From QHWT01 sp046726015 (lineage in GTDB: Bacteria > Acidobacteriota > Vicinamibacteria > Vicinamibacterales > 2-12-FULL-66-21), in assembly GCA_046726015.1 (NCBI GenBank), contig JBKOZS010000299.1, forward strand, positions 1 to 25,503: a stretch of DNA of 25,503 nt, given 5' to 3'. Below, piece after piece: positions 16,164-23,579 of the stretch (positions within the stretch are counted from its first letter, which is position 1; every line of letters begins with the position of its first letter). The notes beneath the pieces were generated by a model. That model was not told the DNA's origin and searched no databases. It worked only from the letters and a program-made list of their open reading frames with translations. Position numbers and translations under genes: made by a program.

Positions 16164-16745
16164 ATGGCCACTTTTCCGGCGTTTCTGAAGCTCGAAGGCA
16201 AGCGCGTGGTGATCGTCGGCGGCGGGCCGGTGGCCGCGTCGAAGGTCGCGGCGCTCCAGCAGGCAGGCGCCGAGCTCAAGGTCATTGCGCCGGATGTCTG
16301 TGACGCGATCGTTGCAACCGTCGGCGACATCGCGCGGCGTCCGTTCGTGCCAGAGGATCTGGACGATGCGTGGTTTGTCGTGGCGGCGGCCACGCCGGAA
16401 GTGAATGAGGCCGTCGCAGCGGAAGCGCAGCGCCGAAAGCTGTTCGTGAATGCCGTCGACGATCCGGCGAACGCAAGCGTGTATCTCGGCGGCGTCGTGA
16501 GGCGTGGTGAAGCGACGGTCGCGATCTCGACCGATGGCGCCGCGCCGGCGCTTGCCGGGCTACTGCGTGAAGCGCTCGACGCCGTGCTGCCCGACAGCCA
16601 TGAAATCGAAGGCTGGCTGGCGCGCGCGCGCGAGCTGCGCCGCACCTGGCGTGCGCACGGCACGCCGATGGCTGCCCGACGTCCCCAGTTACTCGACGCG
16701 TTGAACGCGCTCTACGACGACACTCCAGCTGGAGCAGCGCAATGA
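16164..16745 (+). CDS. Precorrin-2 dehydrogenase / sirohydrochlorin ferrochelatase-type siroheme synthase
   Basis: This 193-residue protein corresponds to the N-terminal module of CysG (Met8p/SirC family), which oxidises precorrin-2 to sirohydrochlorin with NAD and in some members inserts iron. The Rossmann motif VVIVGGGPVAASKVAALQQAGA is at residues 15-36. VNAVDDPANASVYLGGVVRRG and ISTDGAAPALAGLLRE are the conserved family blocks. The ATG has GAGG eight bases upstream. It overlaps the downstream methyltransferase by four bases, so the two CysG activities are encoded separately here. Whether it chelates iron cannot be told from the sequence. Confidence 0.92.
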   Translation: MATFPAFLKLEGKRVVIVGGGPVAASKVAALQQAGAELKVIAPDVCDAIVATVGDIARRPFVPEDLDDAWFVVAAATPEVNEAVAAEAQRRKLFVNAVDDPANASVYLGGVVRRGEATVAISTDGAAPALAGLLREALDAVLPDSHEIEGWLARARELRRTWRAHGTPMAARRPQLLDALNALYDDTPAGAAQ

Positions 16746-17512
16746 GTGGATTGGTAACGCTTGTAGGTGCCGGACCTGGCGATCCCGAGCTGTTGACGCT
16801 CAAAGCCGTGCGGCGACTGTCAGAGGCGGATTTCATCCTTTACGATGCGCTCGTCTCGCCCGAGGCGCTGGACTTTGCGCCGCGTGCGCGCCGCCTGTTC
16901 GTCGGCAAACGCGCCGGGTGCGCGGCCATCACGCAGGATGCGATCAACCGGCTGATGATTCGCGCCGCACGGTCGGGCCAGCGCGTCGTGCGTTTGAAAT
17001 GCGGCGACCCGTTCGTGTTCGGCCGTGGTGGCGAAGAAGTACTGGCGCTGGCCGCGGCCGGTATCCGGTGCGAAGTCGTGCCGGGTGTCACGAGTGCAGT
17101 CTCGGCGCCGCTCCTTGCAGGGATTCCCGTCACCCATCGCGGCGTGGCCTCCGCGTTTCTCGTCGTTTCCGGTCACTCGCCATTCGCGTATCGGCCCGTT
17201 CTCGAATCACTCGAGCCGCACAGCGCAACGATCGTTGTGATGATGGGCATCGCCCATCATGCGGAGATCGCCGGCGGCTTGCTCTGCGGCGGCTGGAAGC
17301 CATCGACGCCGGCCGCGGTCGTGTTCGATGCATCCCATCCCGATGAGTACGTCTGGCGCGGGACGCTGGACGCGTTGACAGTCACCGACCCCGACCTCGC
17401 CAGGCGTGGTGCGGGGACGATCATCATTGGCGACGTCGTCAACGTCCTGAGCATTGCGCGGCAGGACGATCGAGAAATCGCCAGAACCGGTGAGGCCCTA
17501 TGTCTGTCCTAG
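16742..17512 (+). CDS. cobA: Uroporphyrinogen-III C-methyltransferase
   Basis: This 256-residue SAM-dependent tetrapyrrole methylase makes precorrin-2 from uroporphyrinogen III. Diagnostic blocks are VTLVGAGPGDPELLTLKAVRRL (residues 5-26), VRLKCGDPFVFGRGGEEV (about 83-100), VVPGVTSAVSAPLLAGIPVTHRG and the C-terminal GTIIIGDVV. It starts at an ATGA overlap with the preceding gene and overlaps the reductase gene by 13 bases. With no cobalamin genes nearby and a siroheme enzyme directly downstream, its job here is siroheme supply. The symbol sumT would be equally suitable. Confidence 0.95.
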   Translation: MSGLVTLVGAGPGDPELLTLKAVRRLSEADFILYDALVSPEALDFAPRARRLFVGKRAGCAAITQDAINRLMIRAARSGQRVVRLKCGDPFVFGRGGEEVLALAAAGIRCEVVPGVTSAVSAPLLAGIPVTHRGVASAFLVVSGHSPFAYRPVLESLEPHSATIVVMMGIAHHAEIAGGLLCGGWKPSTPAAVVFDASHPDEYVWRGTLDALTVTDPDLARRGAGTIIIGDVVNVLSIARQDDREIARTGEALCLS

Positions 17513-19344
17513 ACGATCCCCAGACTGCCGGGCGGGCCCGGCTGTCGTTTGCCGAGCCCGCGGAAATCGACGAATTCGTCGAGACACTCGGCCGCTTCGA
17601 GCGGGGCGAGATCAGTGCGGAAGAATGGCGCAAGTATCGGCTGGTGCGCGGCACGTACGGGCAGCGGCAGGCCGAAGATGCGCAGATGCTCCGCGTGAAG
17701 ATCCCACAGGGTGTGCTGAACGGCGAACAACTGCGCGCGCTGGCGGATGTCGCGACGGAGTACTCGCGTGGTTTCGCCCACGTGACGACACGGCAGAACC
17801 TGCAGTTCCATTTCGTCAAGCTGCACGACGTGGAGCTGGCCATGCGGCGGCTCGCCGACGCCGGCCTTACGACACGAGAGGCCTGCGGCAACTCGGTTCG
17901 CAACATTGTCGCGTGCCCCTACGCCGGCGTGACCCGCGAGGAGTTGTTCGACGTGACGCCGTACGCGGAGGCGCTCACGAGATACCTGTTGCGGCATCCC
18001 CTCAGCTCGTCGCTGCCCCGCAAATTCAAGATCGCCTTCGAGGGTTGCCCCGAGGATCACGCGGTCACGGCCATCAACGATATCGGCTGGCGCGCGGCGC
18101 TTGCCCCTGATGGATCGAAGCGTCGCGGGTTCCGCGTGACGATTGGCGGCGGCACCTCGATTATGTGCCGCTCCGGGGCAGGGTTCTCGGACTTCATCCC
18201 GGCGTCGGACATGTTTGCCGTCGCTGAAGCGGTCATCCGCGTGTTCCATGCGAACGGCGATTACGAGCACAAGCAACACAATCGTCTGAAGTTCCTGATC
18301 AAGACGATGGGATGGGACACGTTTCGCGACGCCGTCGTCACCGAGCTTGACAAGGTTCGGGCAGAAGGCGCTCCGCGCCTGCCGTTCGATCCCGATAATC
18401 CTCCCGAGGAAGACGCGCCGTCGTGGACGCGATTCGACGTGCCCCCGGTCGAGTCAATCGCCGAGCTCGCTGCAAGCGTGCCGACACACGGGCCCGGCAT
18501 TCATCCGTCCGGCGCAGGCCAGGATGGAGGACCCGGCGGTGAACGGACGGCATGGTTGACGAGCAACGTGCGGCCGCAGAAACAACCGGGACACTCCATC
18601 GTCACCGTGACGCTGCCCCTTGGCGATGTGACGGCCGGTCAGTTGCGCGTGCTCGCGGTGCTTGCGGAAGCGTACGGCGACGGCCTGGTGCGCACGACGC
18701 CGGAACAGAACGTCATGCTGCGATGGGTTCGTAGCGGCCAACTACCTGCGCTCTATCGACGGCTGGCCGTCGCGGGGCTTGGCGAGCCCGGCGCGGCGTC
18801 GATCGAAGACGTCACGAGCTGCCCGGGGGCGGAGTCGTGCCGGCTTGCCGTGACGCAGGCGCGTGGGATCGGCCGCCTCATAAAAGATCACATCACCGTT
18901 ACGCCGGCGATTCCCCGGGCGGCGCGCGACCTGCGCATCAAGATCAGTGGATGCCCGAACGGCTGCGGACAGCATCACATTGCCGGCATTGGCCTGCAAG
19001 GCAGTATTCGCAAGCTCGGAGATCGCGTGCTGCCGCAGTATTTCGTGATGGTCGGTGGAGGAACAACCGGCGATCACGCGTCGTTCGGCCGTCTCGCTGC
19101 GAAAATTCCGGCGCGCCGCGTGCCCCAGGCGATCGATCGGCTCGTGGAGTTGTACGAGCGCGAGCGACAGCCACGTGAAACCGCGGTGGCGTTTTTCGCG
19201 CGCGTGGAAACTGCAAAAGCACGCGCGGCGATTGCCGATCTCGAGCAGATCGCGCTCGATCACGCGACAGCCGAGGACTTCATCGATCCTGGTGAAGACC
19301 AGGCGTTCGTGCCCGACGTCCAGGATGGTGAATGCAGCGCGTGA
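17500..19344 (+). CDS. Siroheme [4Fe-4S] sulfite (or nitrite) reductase
   Basis: This 614-residue protein has the two tandem reductase halves of the ferredoxin-dependent SiR/NiR family. The N-terminal repeat includes QGVLNGEQLRALADVATEYSRG and TTRQNLQFHFV. The second half includes TTPEQNVMLRWV. Cluster and siroheme ligands are C441, C447 (TSCPGAESC), C485 and C489 (SGCPNGCGQHH). A Gly/Pro-rich linker at about 330-350 joins the halves. No flavin domain is present, so a ferredoxin or separate flavoprotein must donate electrons. Siroheme genes upstream and a sulfur-carrier system downstream favour six-electron sulfite reduction to sulfide. Nitrite reduction cannot be excluded. Confidence 0.9.
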   Translation: MSVLDDPQTAGRARLSFAEPAEIDEFVETLGRFERGEISAEEWRKYRLVRGTYGQRQAEDAQMLRVKIPQGVLNGEQLRALADVATEYSRGFAHVTTRQNLQFHFVKLHDVELAMRRLADAGLTTREACGNSVRNIVACPYAGVTREELFDVTPYAEALTRYLLRHPLSSSLPRKFKIAFEGCPEDHAVTAINDIGWRAALAPDGSKRRGFRVTIGGGTSIMCRSGAGFSDFIPASDMFAVAEAVIRVFHANGDYEHKQHNRLKFLIKTMGWDTFRDAVVTELDKVRAEGAPRLPFDPDNPPEEDAPSWTRFDVPPVESIAELAASVPTHGPGIHPSGAGQDGGPGGERTAWLTSNVRPQKQPGHSIVTVTLPLGDVTAGQLRVLAVLAEAYGDGLVRTTPEQNVMLRWVRSGQLPALYRRLAVAGLGEPGAASIEDVTSCPGAESCRLAVTQARGIGRLIKDHITVTPAIPRAARDLRIKISGCPNGCGQHHIAGIGLQGSIRKLGDRVLPQYFVMVGGGTTGDHASFGRLAAKIPARRVPQAIDRLVELYERERQPRETAVAFFARVETAKARAAIADLEQIALDHATAEDFIDPGEDQAFVPDVQDGECSA

Positions 19345-20225
19345 GGCGCGAGATTCGCGTGCCGGGCTCGATCGGCAATCTCGGTCCGGGCTTCGATACG
19401 GTGGGTCTCGCGATCTCGCTGTATTTGAAGGTCCGCGTGCGACGCATCGTGCACGACGGGCGGGGGCGGCTGCGATGCAACTTCGTCAATGGCGCGCCGA
19501 GCGGCCACAATCGCATCGAGCGCGCGTTCGCGGCGCTGCGGTCCACCAGGGGCGGGCGCCGGGCGTCGATCGAAGTGGATGTGACGAGCGACATTCCGCA
19601 GCGGGCGGGCCTCGGGAGCAGTGCGGCGGCGACGATCGCGGGACTGCGACTGCGCGAACTCGCCGACGGACGTCGATCCATGAAGGAGCTGATGCGCGCC
19701 GCCTGTGAGCTCGAAGGGCATCCCGACAATGTCGCTGCCGCGTTATTCGGCGGCCTGACGACGAGCTGTGTGACGGAATTGGGAGACGTGGCGGTTGCGC
19801 GCTGGGACTGGCCGATAGCCTGGCGCGTCGTAGTAGTGACGCCGGATATGCCGCTGTCCACGACCGACTCTCGACGCGTCCTGCCGAAGCGGGTGCCGCT
19901 CCGGGACGCGGTGTTCAATTTTCAGCGCGTGATGCTGCTCCTGGCCGCGGTTCGCGACCAGGATGCGCTCGCGCTTGGGGAGGCGCTCCGGGATCGCGTG
20001 CACCAGGTCTACCGGCAACCGCTCGTGCCGCAGTTGCGCCGAGCCCTCGACCTGCAGCATCCTGATCTGCTTGGGGTCTGCCTCAGTGGCGCCGGACCCT
20101 CCGTGGTCGCCATCGCGCGCCGCCGCGCGCCGGATGTCGGGCGCGCCTTGAGCGCGCTCTATCGTCGCGCACACGTGCCGTGCACGGTGCGCACGCTGAC
20201 GGTTCACCAGGGGAATGAAGCATGA
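19332..20225 (+). CDS. thrB: Homoserine kinase (GHMP family)
   Basis: This 297-residue GHMP kinase phosphorylates homoserine to O-phosphohomoserine, the substrate of threonine synthase. It shows an N-terminal VPGSIGNLGPGFDTVGLAI block, the phosphate-binding loop PQRAGLGSSAAAT (about residues 89-101), EGHPDNVAAALFGG and the C-terminal LSGAGPSVVAIA motif. The ATG overlaps the reductase gene by 13 bases and its stop overlaps the next gene as ATGA. Its separation from hom and thrC by three sulfur genes shows that threonine and sulfur functions are deliberately interleaved. Confidence 0.95.
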   Translation: MQRVRREIRVPGSIGNLGPGFDTVGLAISLYLKVRVRRIVHDGRGRLRCNFVNGAPSGHNRIERAFAALRSTRGGRRASIEVDVTSDIPQRAGLGSSAAATIAGLRLRELADGRRSMKELMRAACELEGHPDNVAAALFGGLTTSCVTELGDVAVARWDWPIAWRVVVVTPDMPLSTTDSRRVLPKRVPLRDAVFNFQRVMLLLAAVRDQDALALGEALRDRVHQVYRQPLVPQLRRALDLQHPDLLGVCLSGAGPSVVAIARRRAPDVGRALSALYRRAHVPCTVRTLTVHQGNEA

Positions 20226-21496
20226 AAACCTTGACTGGCCTGAAATGTCATCTCTGCGGCGCAAAGTACCCGGCTGAAGCCTTGTGGGTCTGTCGCGAGT
20301 GTCTCGGGCCGCTCGAGGCGGTTTACGACTACGAACTCGTGCGGCAGCACCTCACGCGCGAGACCATCGAAGCGCGGCCGCGCAACTTGTGGCGCTACCG
20401 GGAGCTCCTGCCGATCACCGGGGAGCCGCGCACCGGGTTCAACTCCGGGTTCACTCCGCTGGTTCGCGCGCGACGGCTCGCCGCAGTACTCGGAGTCGAC
20501 GAGCTCTATATAAAAGATGACTCGGTGAACCATCCGACGCTGTCCTACAAGGACCGCGTCGTGTCCATTGCTGCCACGAGGGCGGTGGAACTCGGATTCG
20601 ACGTGTTCGGGTGCGCGTCCACCGGCAATCTCGCAAACAGCGTGTCGTCGCACGCGGCGCGCCTCGGTCTCGACTGCTTCGTGTTCATTCCGCACGACCT
20701 CGAGGTCGGCAAGATTCTCGGATCGGCCGTCTTCCGTCCCCACGTCGTCGGCGTGCGCGGCACCTACGACGACGTGAACCGCCTGTGCACGCAGATCGCG
20801 GATCGTCTCGGCTGGGGATTCGCGAACATCAACCTGCGCTCGTACTACGCCGAAGGCGCGAAGACGATGGGGTTCGAGATTGCGGAGCAACTGGGCTGGC
20901 GGTTCCCGACACACATCGTGTCGCCCGTCGCCGGAGGCACGCTTCTCCCGCGCATCGCGCGCGGCTTGCGCGAGTTCAAGGAGCTTGGTCTCGTAAAAGG
21001 CGACCTGCCGAAGATCCATGCGGCGCAGGCCGCGGGATGCGCGCCGGTCGTTCGCGCGCTCGAGGAGGGCCTGGAATTCCCCGAGCCGGTCAAGCCGTCG
21101 ACCATTGCGAAGTCGATCGCAATTGGCAATCCCGCTGACGGCTTCCAGGTCGTTCGTACCGTGACGTCAACCGGTGGCACGGGTGTCGCGTCCACCGACA
21201 CCGAGATCCTGGACGCGATTCAACTGCTCGCGGAGACAGAGGGTATCTTCACCGAGCCCGCCGGGGGGGCAACGCTTGCCGGCGCCGTGTCGCTCATCCG
21301 CCGCGGTGTCATCGGCCCCGACGACTCCGTCGTCATCTGCATCACCGGCAACGGTTACAAGACGGCCGCAGAAACGATTGGCGGCCGCGTCGAAAAGCCA
21401 GTGGAGATTGGCCGTTCGCTCGAGGAGTTCGAAGCGTACCTGCGGAACGCAGGGCTTGTCGCCGGCGCTGCGACCGGGGCGGGCGGTCGAGCGTGA
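20222..21496 (+). CDS. Threonine-synthase-like PLP enzyme, second paralog (possible sulfhydrylase)
   Basis: This 424-residue fold-type II PLP protein has an N-terminal zinc ribbon (C9, C12, C24, C27) and the PLP lysine K110 in HPTLSYKDRVVS, where the usual threonine synthase reads SFKDR. FGCASTGNLANSVSSHAARLG and SPVAGGTLLPRIARG follow. It is clearly diverged from the thrC at 14723. It overlaps thrB upstream and the JAMM peptidase downstream by four bases each. In Mycobacterium the place beside mec and cysO is taken by cysM, another fold-type II PLP enzyme. This paralog may therefore use the thiocarboxylated carrier to make homocysteine or cysteine. A second true threonine synthase remains possible. 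Confidence 0.85.
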   Translation: MKTLTGLKCHLCGAKYPAEALWVCRECLGPLEAVYDYELVRQHLTRETIEARPRNLWRYRELLPITGEPRTGFNSGFTPLVRARRLAAVLGVDELYIKDDSVNHPTLSYKDRVVSIAATRAVELGFDVFGCASTGNLANSVSSHAARLGLDCFVFIPHDLEVGKILGSAVFRPHVVGVRGTYDDVNRLCTQIADRLGWGFANINLRSYYAEGAKTMGFEIAEQLGWRFPTHIVSPVAGGTLLPRIARGLREFKELGLVKGDLPKIHAAQAAGCAPVVRALEEGLEFPEPVKPSTIAKSIAIGNPADGFQVVRTVTSTGGTGVASTDTEILDAIQLLAETEGIFTEPAGGATLAGAVSLIRRGVIGPDDSVVICITGNGYKTAAETIGGRVEKPVEIGRSLEEFEAYLRNAGLVAGAATGAGGRA

Positions 21497-21921
21497 TCGA
21501 GGTCAGGGATGCGGCGGCGCGCGTCATTCGCGAGCATGCCGCGACCGAATATCCGCGCGAATGTTGCGGTGCGATCGTCGGCCGCGCCGAAGGCGCGTCG
21601 CGGTTCGTGACCGCGGCATGGCCGCTGGCAAACACGTCAGGCGAGGACCACGAGCGGCGTTTCACGATCGATCCATCGACGTATCGCAGCGTTGAATTGC
21701 GCGCGGAATACGAGGGGGTCTCGCTGCTCGGCTTCTACCACTCGCATCCCGACGCACCGGCGAGACCCTCGCAAACCGATTTGATGCAGGCCCTGCCGAA
21801 TATTGATTACATCATCGTGTCCGTGGTGCACGCGACGCCGTCGGACGTCACATGCTGGCGGCTGCGTGACGATCGCGCCGCGTTCGCGCCCGAGGAGATT
21901 CAATGGCGACCCGAGTCCTGA
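21493..21921 (+). CDS. JAMM/MPN+ metallopeptidase, Mec-like
   Basis: This 142-residue protein has the complete JAMM zinc-peptidase signature: E23 (YPRECCGAIVG) and H83-x-H85 with S93 and D96 (HSHPDAPARPSQTD). The family includes proteasomal deubiquitinases and bacterial Mec/HcyD, which cleave cysteine or homocysteine from the Gly-Gly end of a ubiquitin-like sulfur carrier. The start is GTG overlapping the previous stop as GTGA. It overlaps the carrier-E1-rhodanese gene by 19 bases. Here the carrier is fused to its E1, so this peptidase may also be needed to release the carrier after its Gly-Gly. It would act in the cytoplasm, as no signal peptide is seen. Confidence 0.93.
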   Translation: MIEVRDAAARVIREHAATEYPRECCGAIVGRAEGASRFVTAAWPLANTSGEDHERRFTIDPSTYRSVELRAEYEGVSLLGFYHSHPDAPARPSQTDLMQALPNIDYIIVSVVHATPSDVTCWRLRDDRAAFAPEEIQWRPES

Positions 21922-23345
21922 TTCCTACGCCGCTGCGGCCCTTCACCGGCGGCCGCGACAGCATCGAGCTCGAAGGCGCAACCATTGGCGACCTGTTGAA
22001 ACAGCTCGTTGCACAGCACGGAGACCTGCGTCGCCATCTCTACTCGGACGAAGGCAAGCTCCGCAACTTCGTCAACATCTACGTCAACGACGAAGACATC
22101 CGTCACCTGCAGCGCGAACTGACGCCGGTCACCGCGAAAGATACCGTCAGCATCGTCCCCTCGGTTGCCGGTGGCAGCACGACGACCGAGCGCGAGGCGC
22201 AGGAGCTGACGCGCGAGGAAGTGCAGCGGTACAGCCGTCATCTGATCATGCCGGAGGTTGGCGTCGAGGGTCAGAAGAAGCTGAAAGCCGCGCGCGTCCT
22301 CTGCGTGGGCGCCGGCGGTCTCGGCTCTCCCGCGACGATGTACCTCGCCGCGGCAGGCGTGGGTACGATCGGCCTCGTCGACTTCGACACCGTCGATGCG
22401 AGCAACCTGCATCGCCAGATCATCTACGGCGCGCCGGACGTGGGGCGCCGCAAACTCGAGGCGTCGAAGGAGCGCCTGCAGGCGATCAACCCGAGCCTGA
22501 ACGTCGTCACGCACGAAGTCGCATTGACATCGAAGAACGCGCTCGAGATCCTGCGCGACTACGACCTCGTGGTCGACGGCACCGACAACTTCCAGACGCG
22601 GTATCTGGTCAACGATGCGTGCGTGCTGCTCGGCAAGCCAAACGTCTACGGCAGCATCTTCCGTTTTGACGGCCAGGCGGCCGTGTTCGCGATGCCTGGC
22701 GGACCATGCTACCGGTGCCTCTACCCAGAGCCGCCGCCGCCCGGGCTCGTCCCGAGCTGCGCCGAAGGTGGCGTGCTGGGCGTGTTGCCCGGGATCATCG
22801 GCGTCATCCAGGCGACGGAAGCGGTGAAGCTGATTCTCGGCGCCGGGCAGCCGCTCGTCGGACGCCTCTTGCTCTACGACGCGCTGTCGATGAAGTTCCG
22901 TGAGCTGAAGCTCCGTCGTGATCCCGAGTGCCCGGTGTGCGGCGACAATCCCACGATCAAGCAGCTGATCGACTACGACGCGTTCTGCGGTATCACGCCG
23001 CAACAGGCCGCCACGACGGCGCCATCCATTCCCGAGATCACGGTGGAGGAGCTGAAGGCCCGCTACGATCGCGGAGAGGATGTCTCTCTACTCGACGTTC
23101 GCGAGCCGAACGAGTATCAGATCTGCCGAATCGAGGGTTCGAAGCTGATCCCGCTCGGCCAGGTCGCAGCGCGCGCCGGGGAACTCGATCCCGCACACGA
23201 ACTGATCGTCCATTGCAAGATGGGCGGCCGCAGCGCGAAGGCGGTCGCGCTGCTGCAGGAGCGCGGGTTCAAGAAGGTGTTCAACCTGAAGGGCGGCATC
23301 CTGGCGTGGATCGATCGCATCGATCCCTCGCAGCCGAAGTACTAA
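21903..23345 (+). CDS. Sulfur carrier (ThiS/MoaD/CysO-like) - MoeB/ThiF E1 - rhodanese fusion
   Basis: The 480 residues hold three domains. Residues 1-91 are a ubiquitin-like carrier ending VSIVPSVAGG, with Gly90-Gly91 then Ser92. Residues about 100-365 are an adenylating E1 domain: nucleotide loop GAGGLG (136-141), VDFDTVDASNLHRQ (159-172), zinc cysteines C269, C272, C343 and C346, and the conserved C286. Residues about 378-478 are a rhodanese with active-site C438 in VHCKMGGRS. MoeZ-type E1-rhodanese proteins activate carriers as thiocarboxylates. The covalently attached carrier is the oddity, because its Gly-Gly is internal and needs cleavage to be used. The ATG has GAGGAG five bases upstream. 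Confidence 0.92.
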   Translation: MATRVLIPTPLRPFTGGRDSIELEGATIGDLLKQLVAQHGDLRRHLYSDEGKLRNFVNIYVNDEDIRHLQRELTPVTAKDTVSIVPSVAGGSTTTEREAQELTREEVQRYSRHLIMPEVGVEGQKKLKAARVLCVGAGGLGSPATMYLAAAGVGTIGLVDFDTVDASNLHRQIIYGAPDVGRRKLEASKERLQAINPSLNVVTHEVALTSKNALEILRDYDLVVDGTDNFQTRYLVNDACVLLGKPNVYGSIFRFDGQAAVFAMPGGPCYRCLYPEPPPPGLVPSCAEGGVLGVLPGIIGVIQATEAVKLILGAGQPLVGRLLLYDALSMKFRELKLRRDPECPVCGDNPTIKQLIDYDAFCGITPQQAATTAPSIPEITVEELKARYDRGEDVSLLDVREPNEYQICRIEGSKLIPLGQVAARAGELDPAHELIVHCKMGGRSAKAVALLQERGFKKVFNLKGGILAWIDRIDPSQPKY

Positions 23346-23350
23346 GCACC

Positions 23351-23472
23351 AAAAATGGGGACAGCCCCCTTTTTTCGCAAAAAAAGGGGACAGCCGTCAG
23401 TTGGGCGCTGGAGGCCCAGCCCGTCTGGTTGTCCCCTTTATTTGCAAATAATGGGGGCTGTCCCCTTTTTTT
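23351..23472. repeat. GGGGACAGCC palindromic inverted repeat, probable bidirectional terminator
   Basis: The left arm (23351-23395) contains two GGGGACAGCC units separated by T6-CGC-A7. The right arm (about 23427-23472) contains the complementary GGTTGTCCCC and GGGGGCTGTCCCC units, each followed by T-rich tracts. Between them lies a small TGGGC/GCCCA hairpin (about 23402-23418). The whole can fold into one large cruciform or several stem-loops ending in T-runs on both strands. It lies between converging genes and should stop both. The unit style resembles REP/BIME elements mobilised by RAYT transposases, but no such gene is in the window. The remaining 23473-23579 shows no gene. Confidence 0.8.
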
Positions 23473-23579
23473 GTGTGTAGGCGCCTTTTTTTGTGTTTGG
23501 GCGCGCTCGTTTTCCGTCTGACGCCTGAAACGCGCGAGCCAGAGGTCGCGGCGACACGCATGACCGTTCGTGCATGGCT

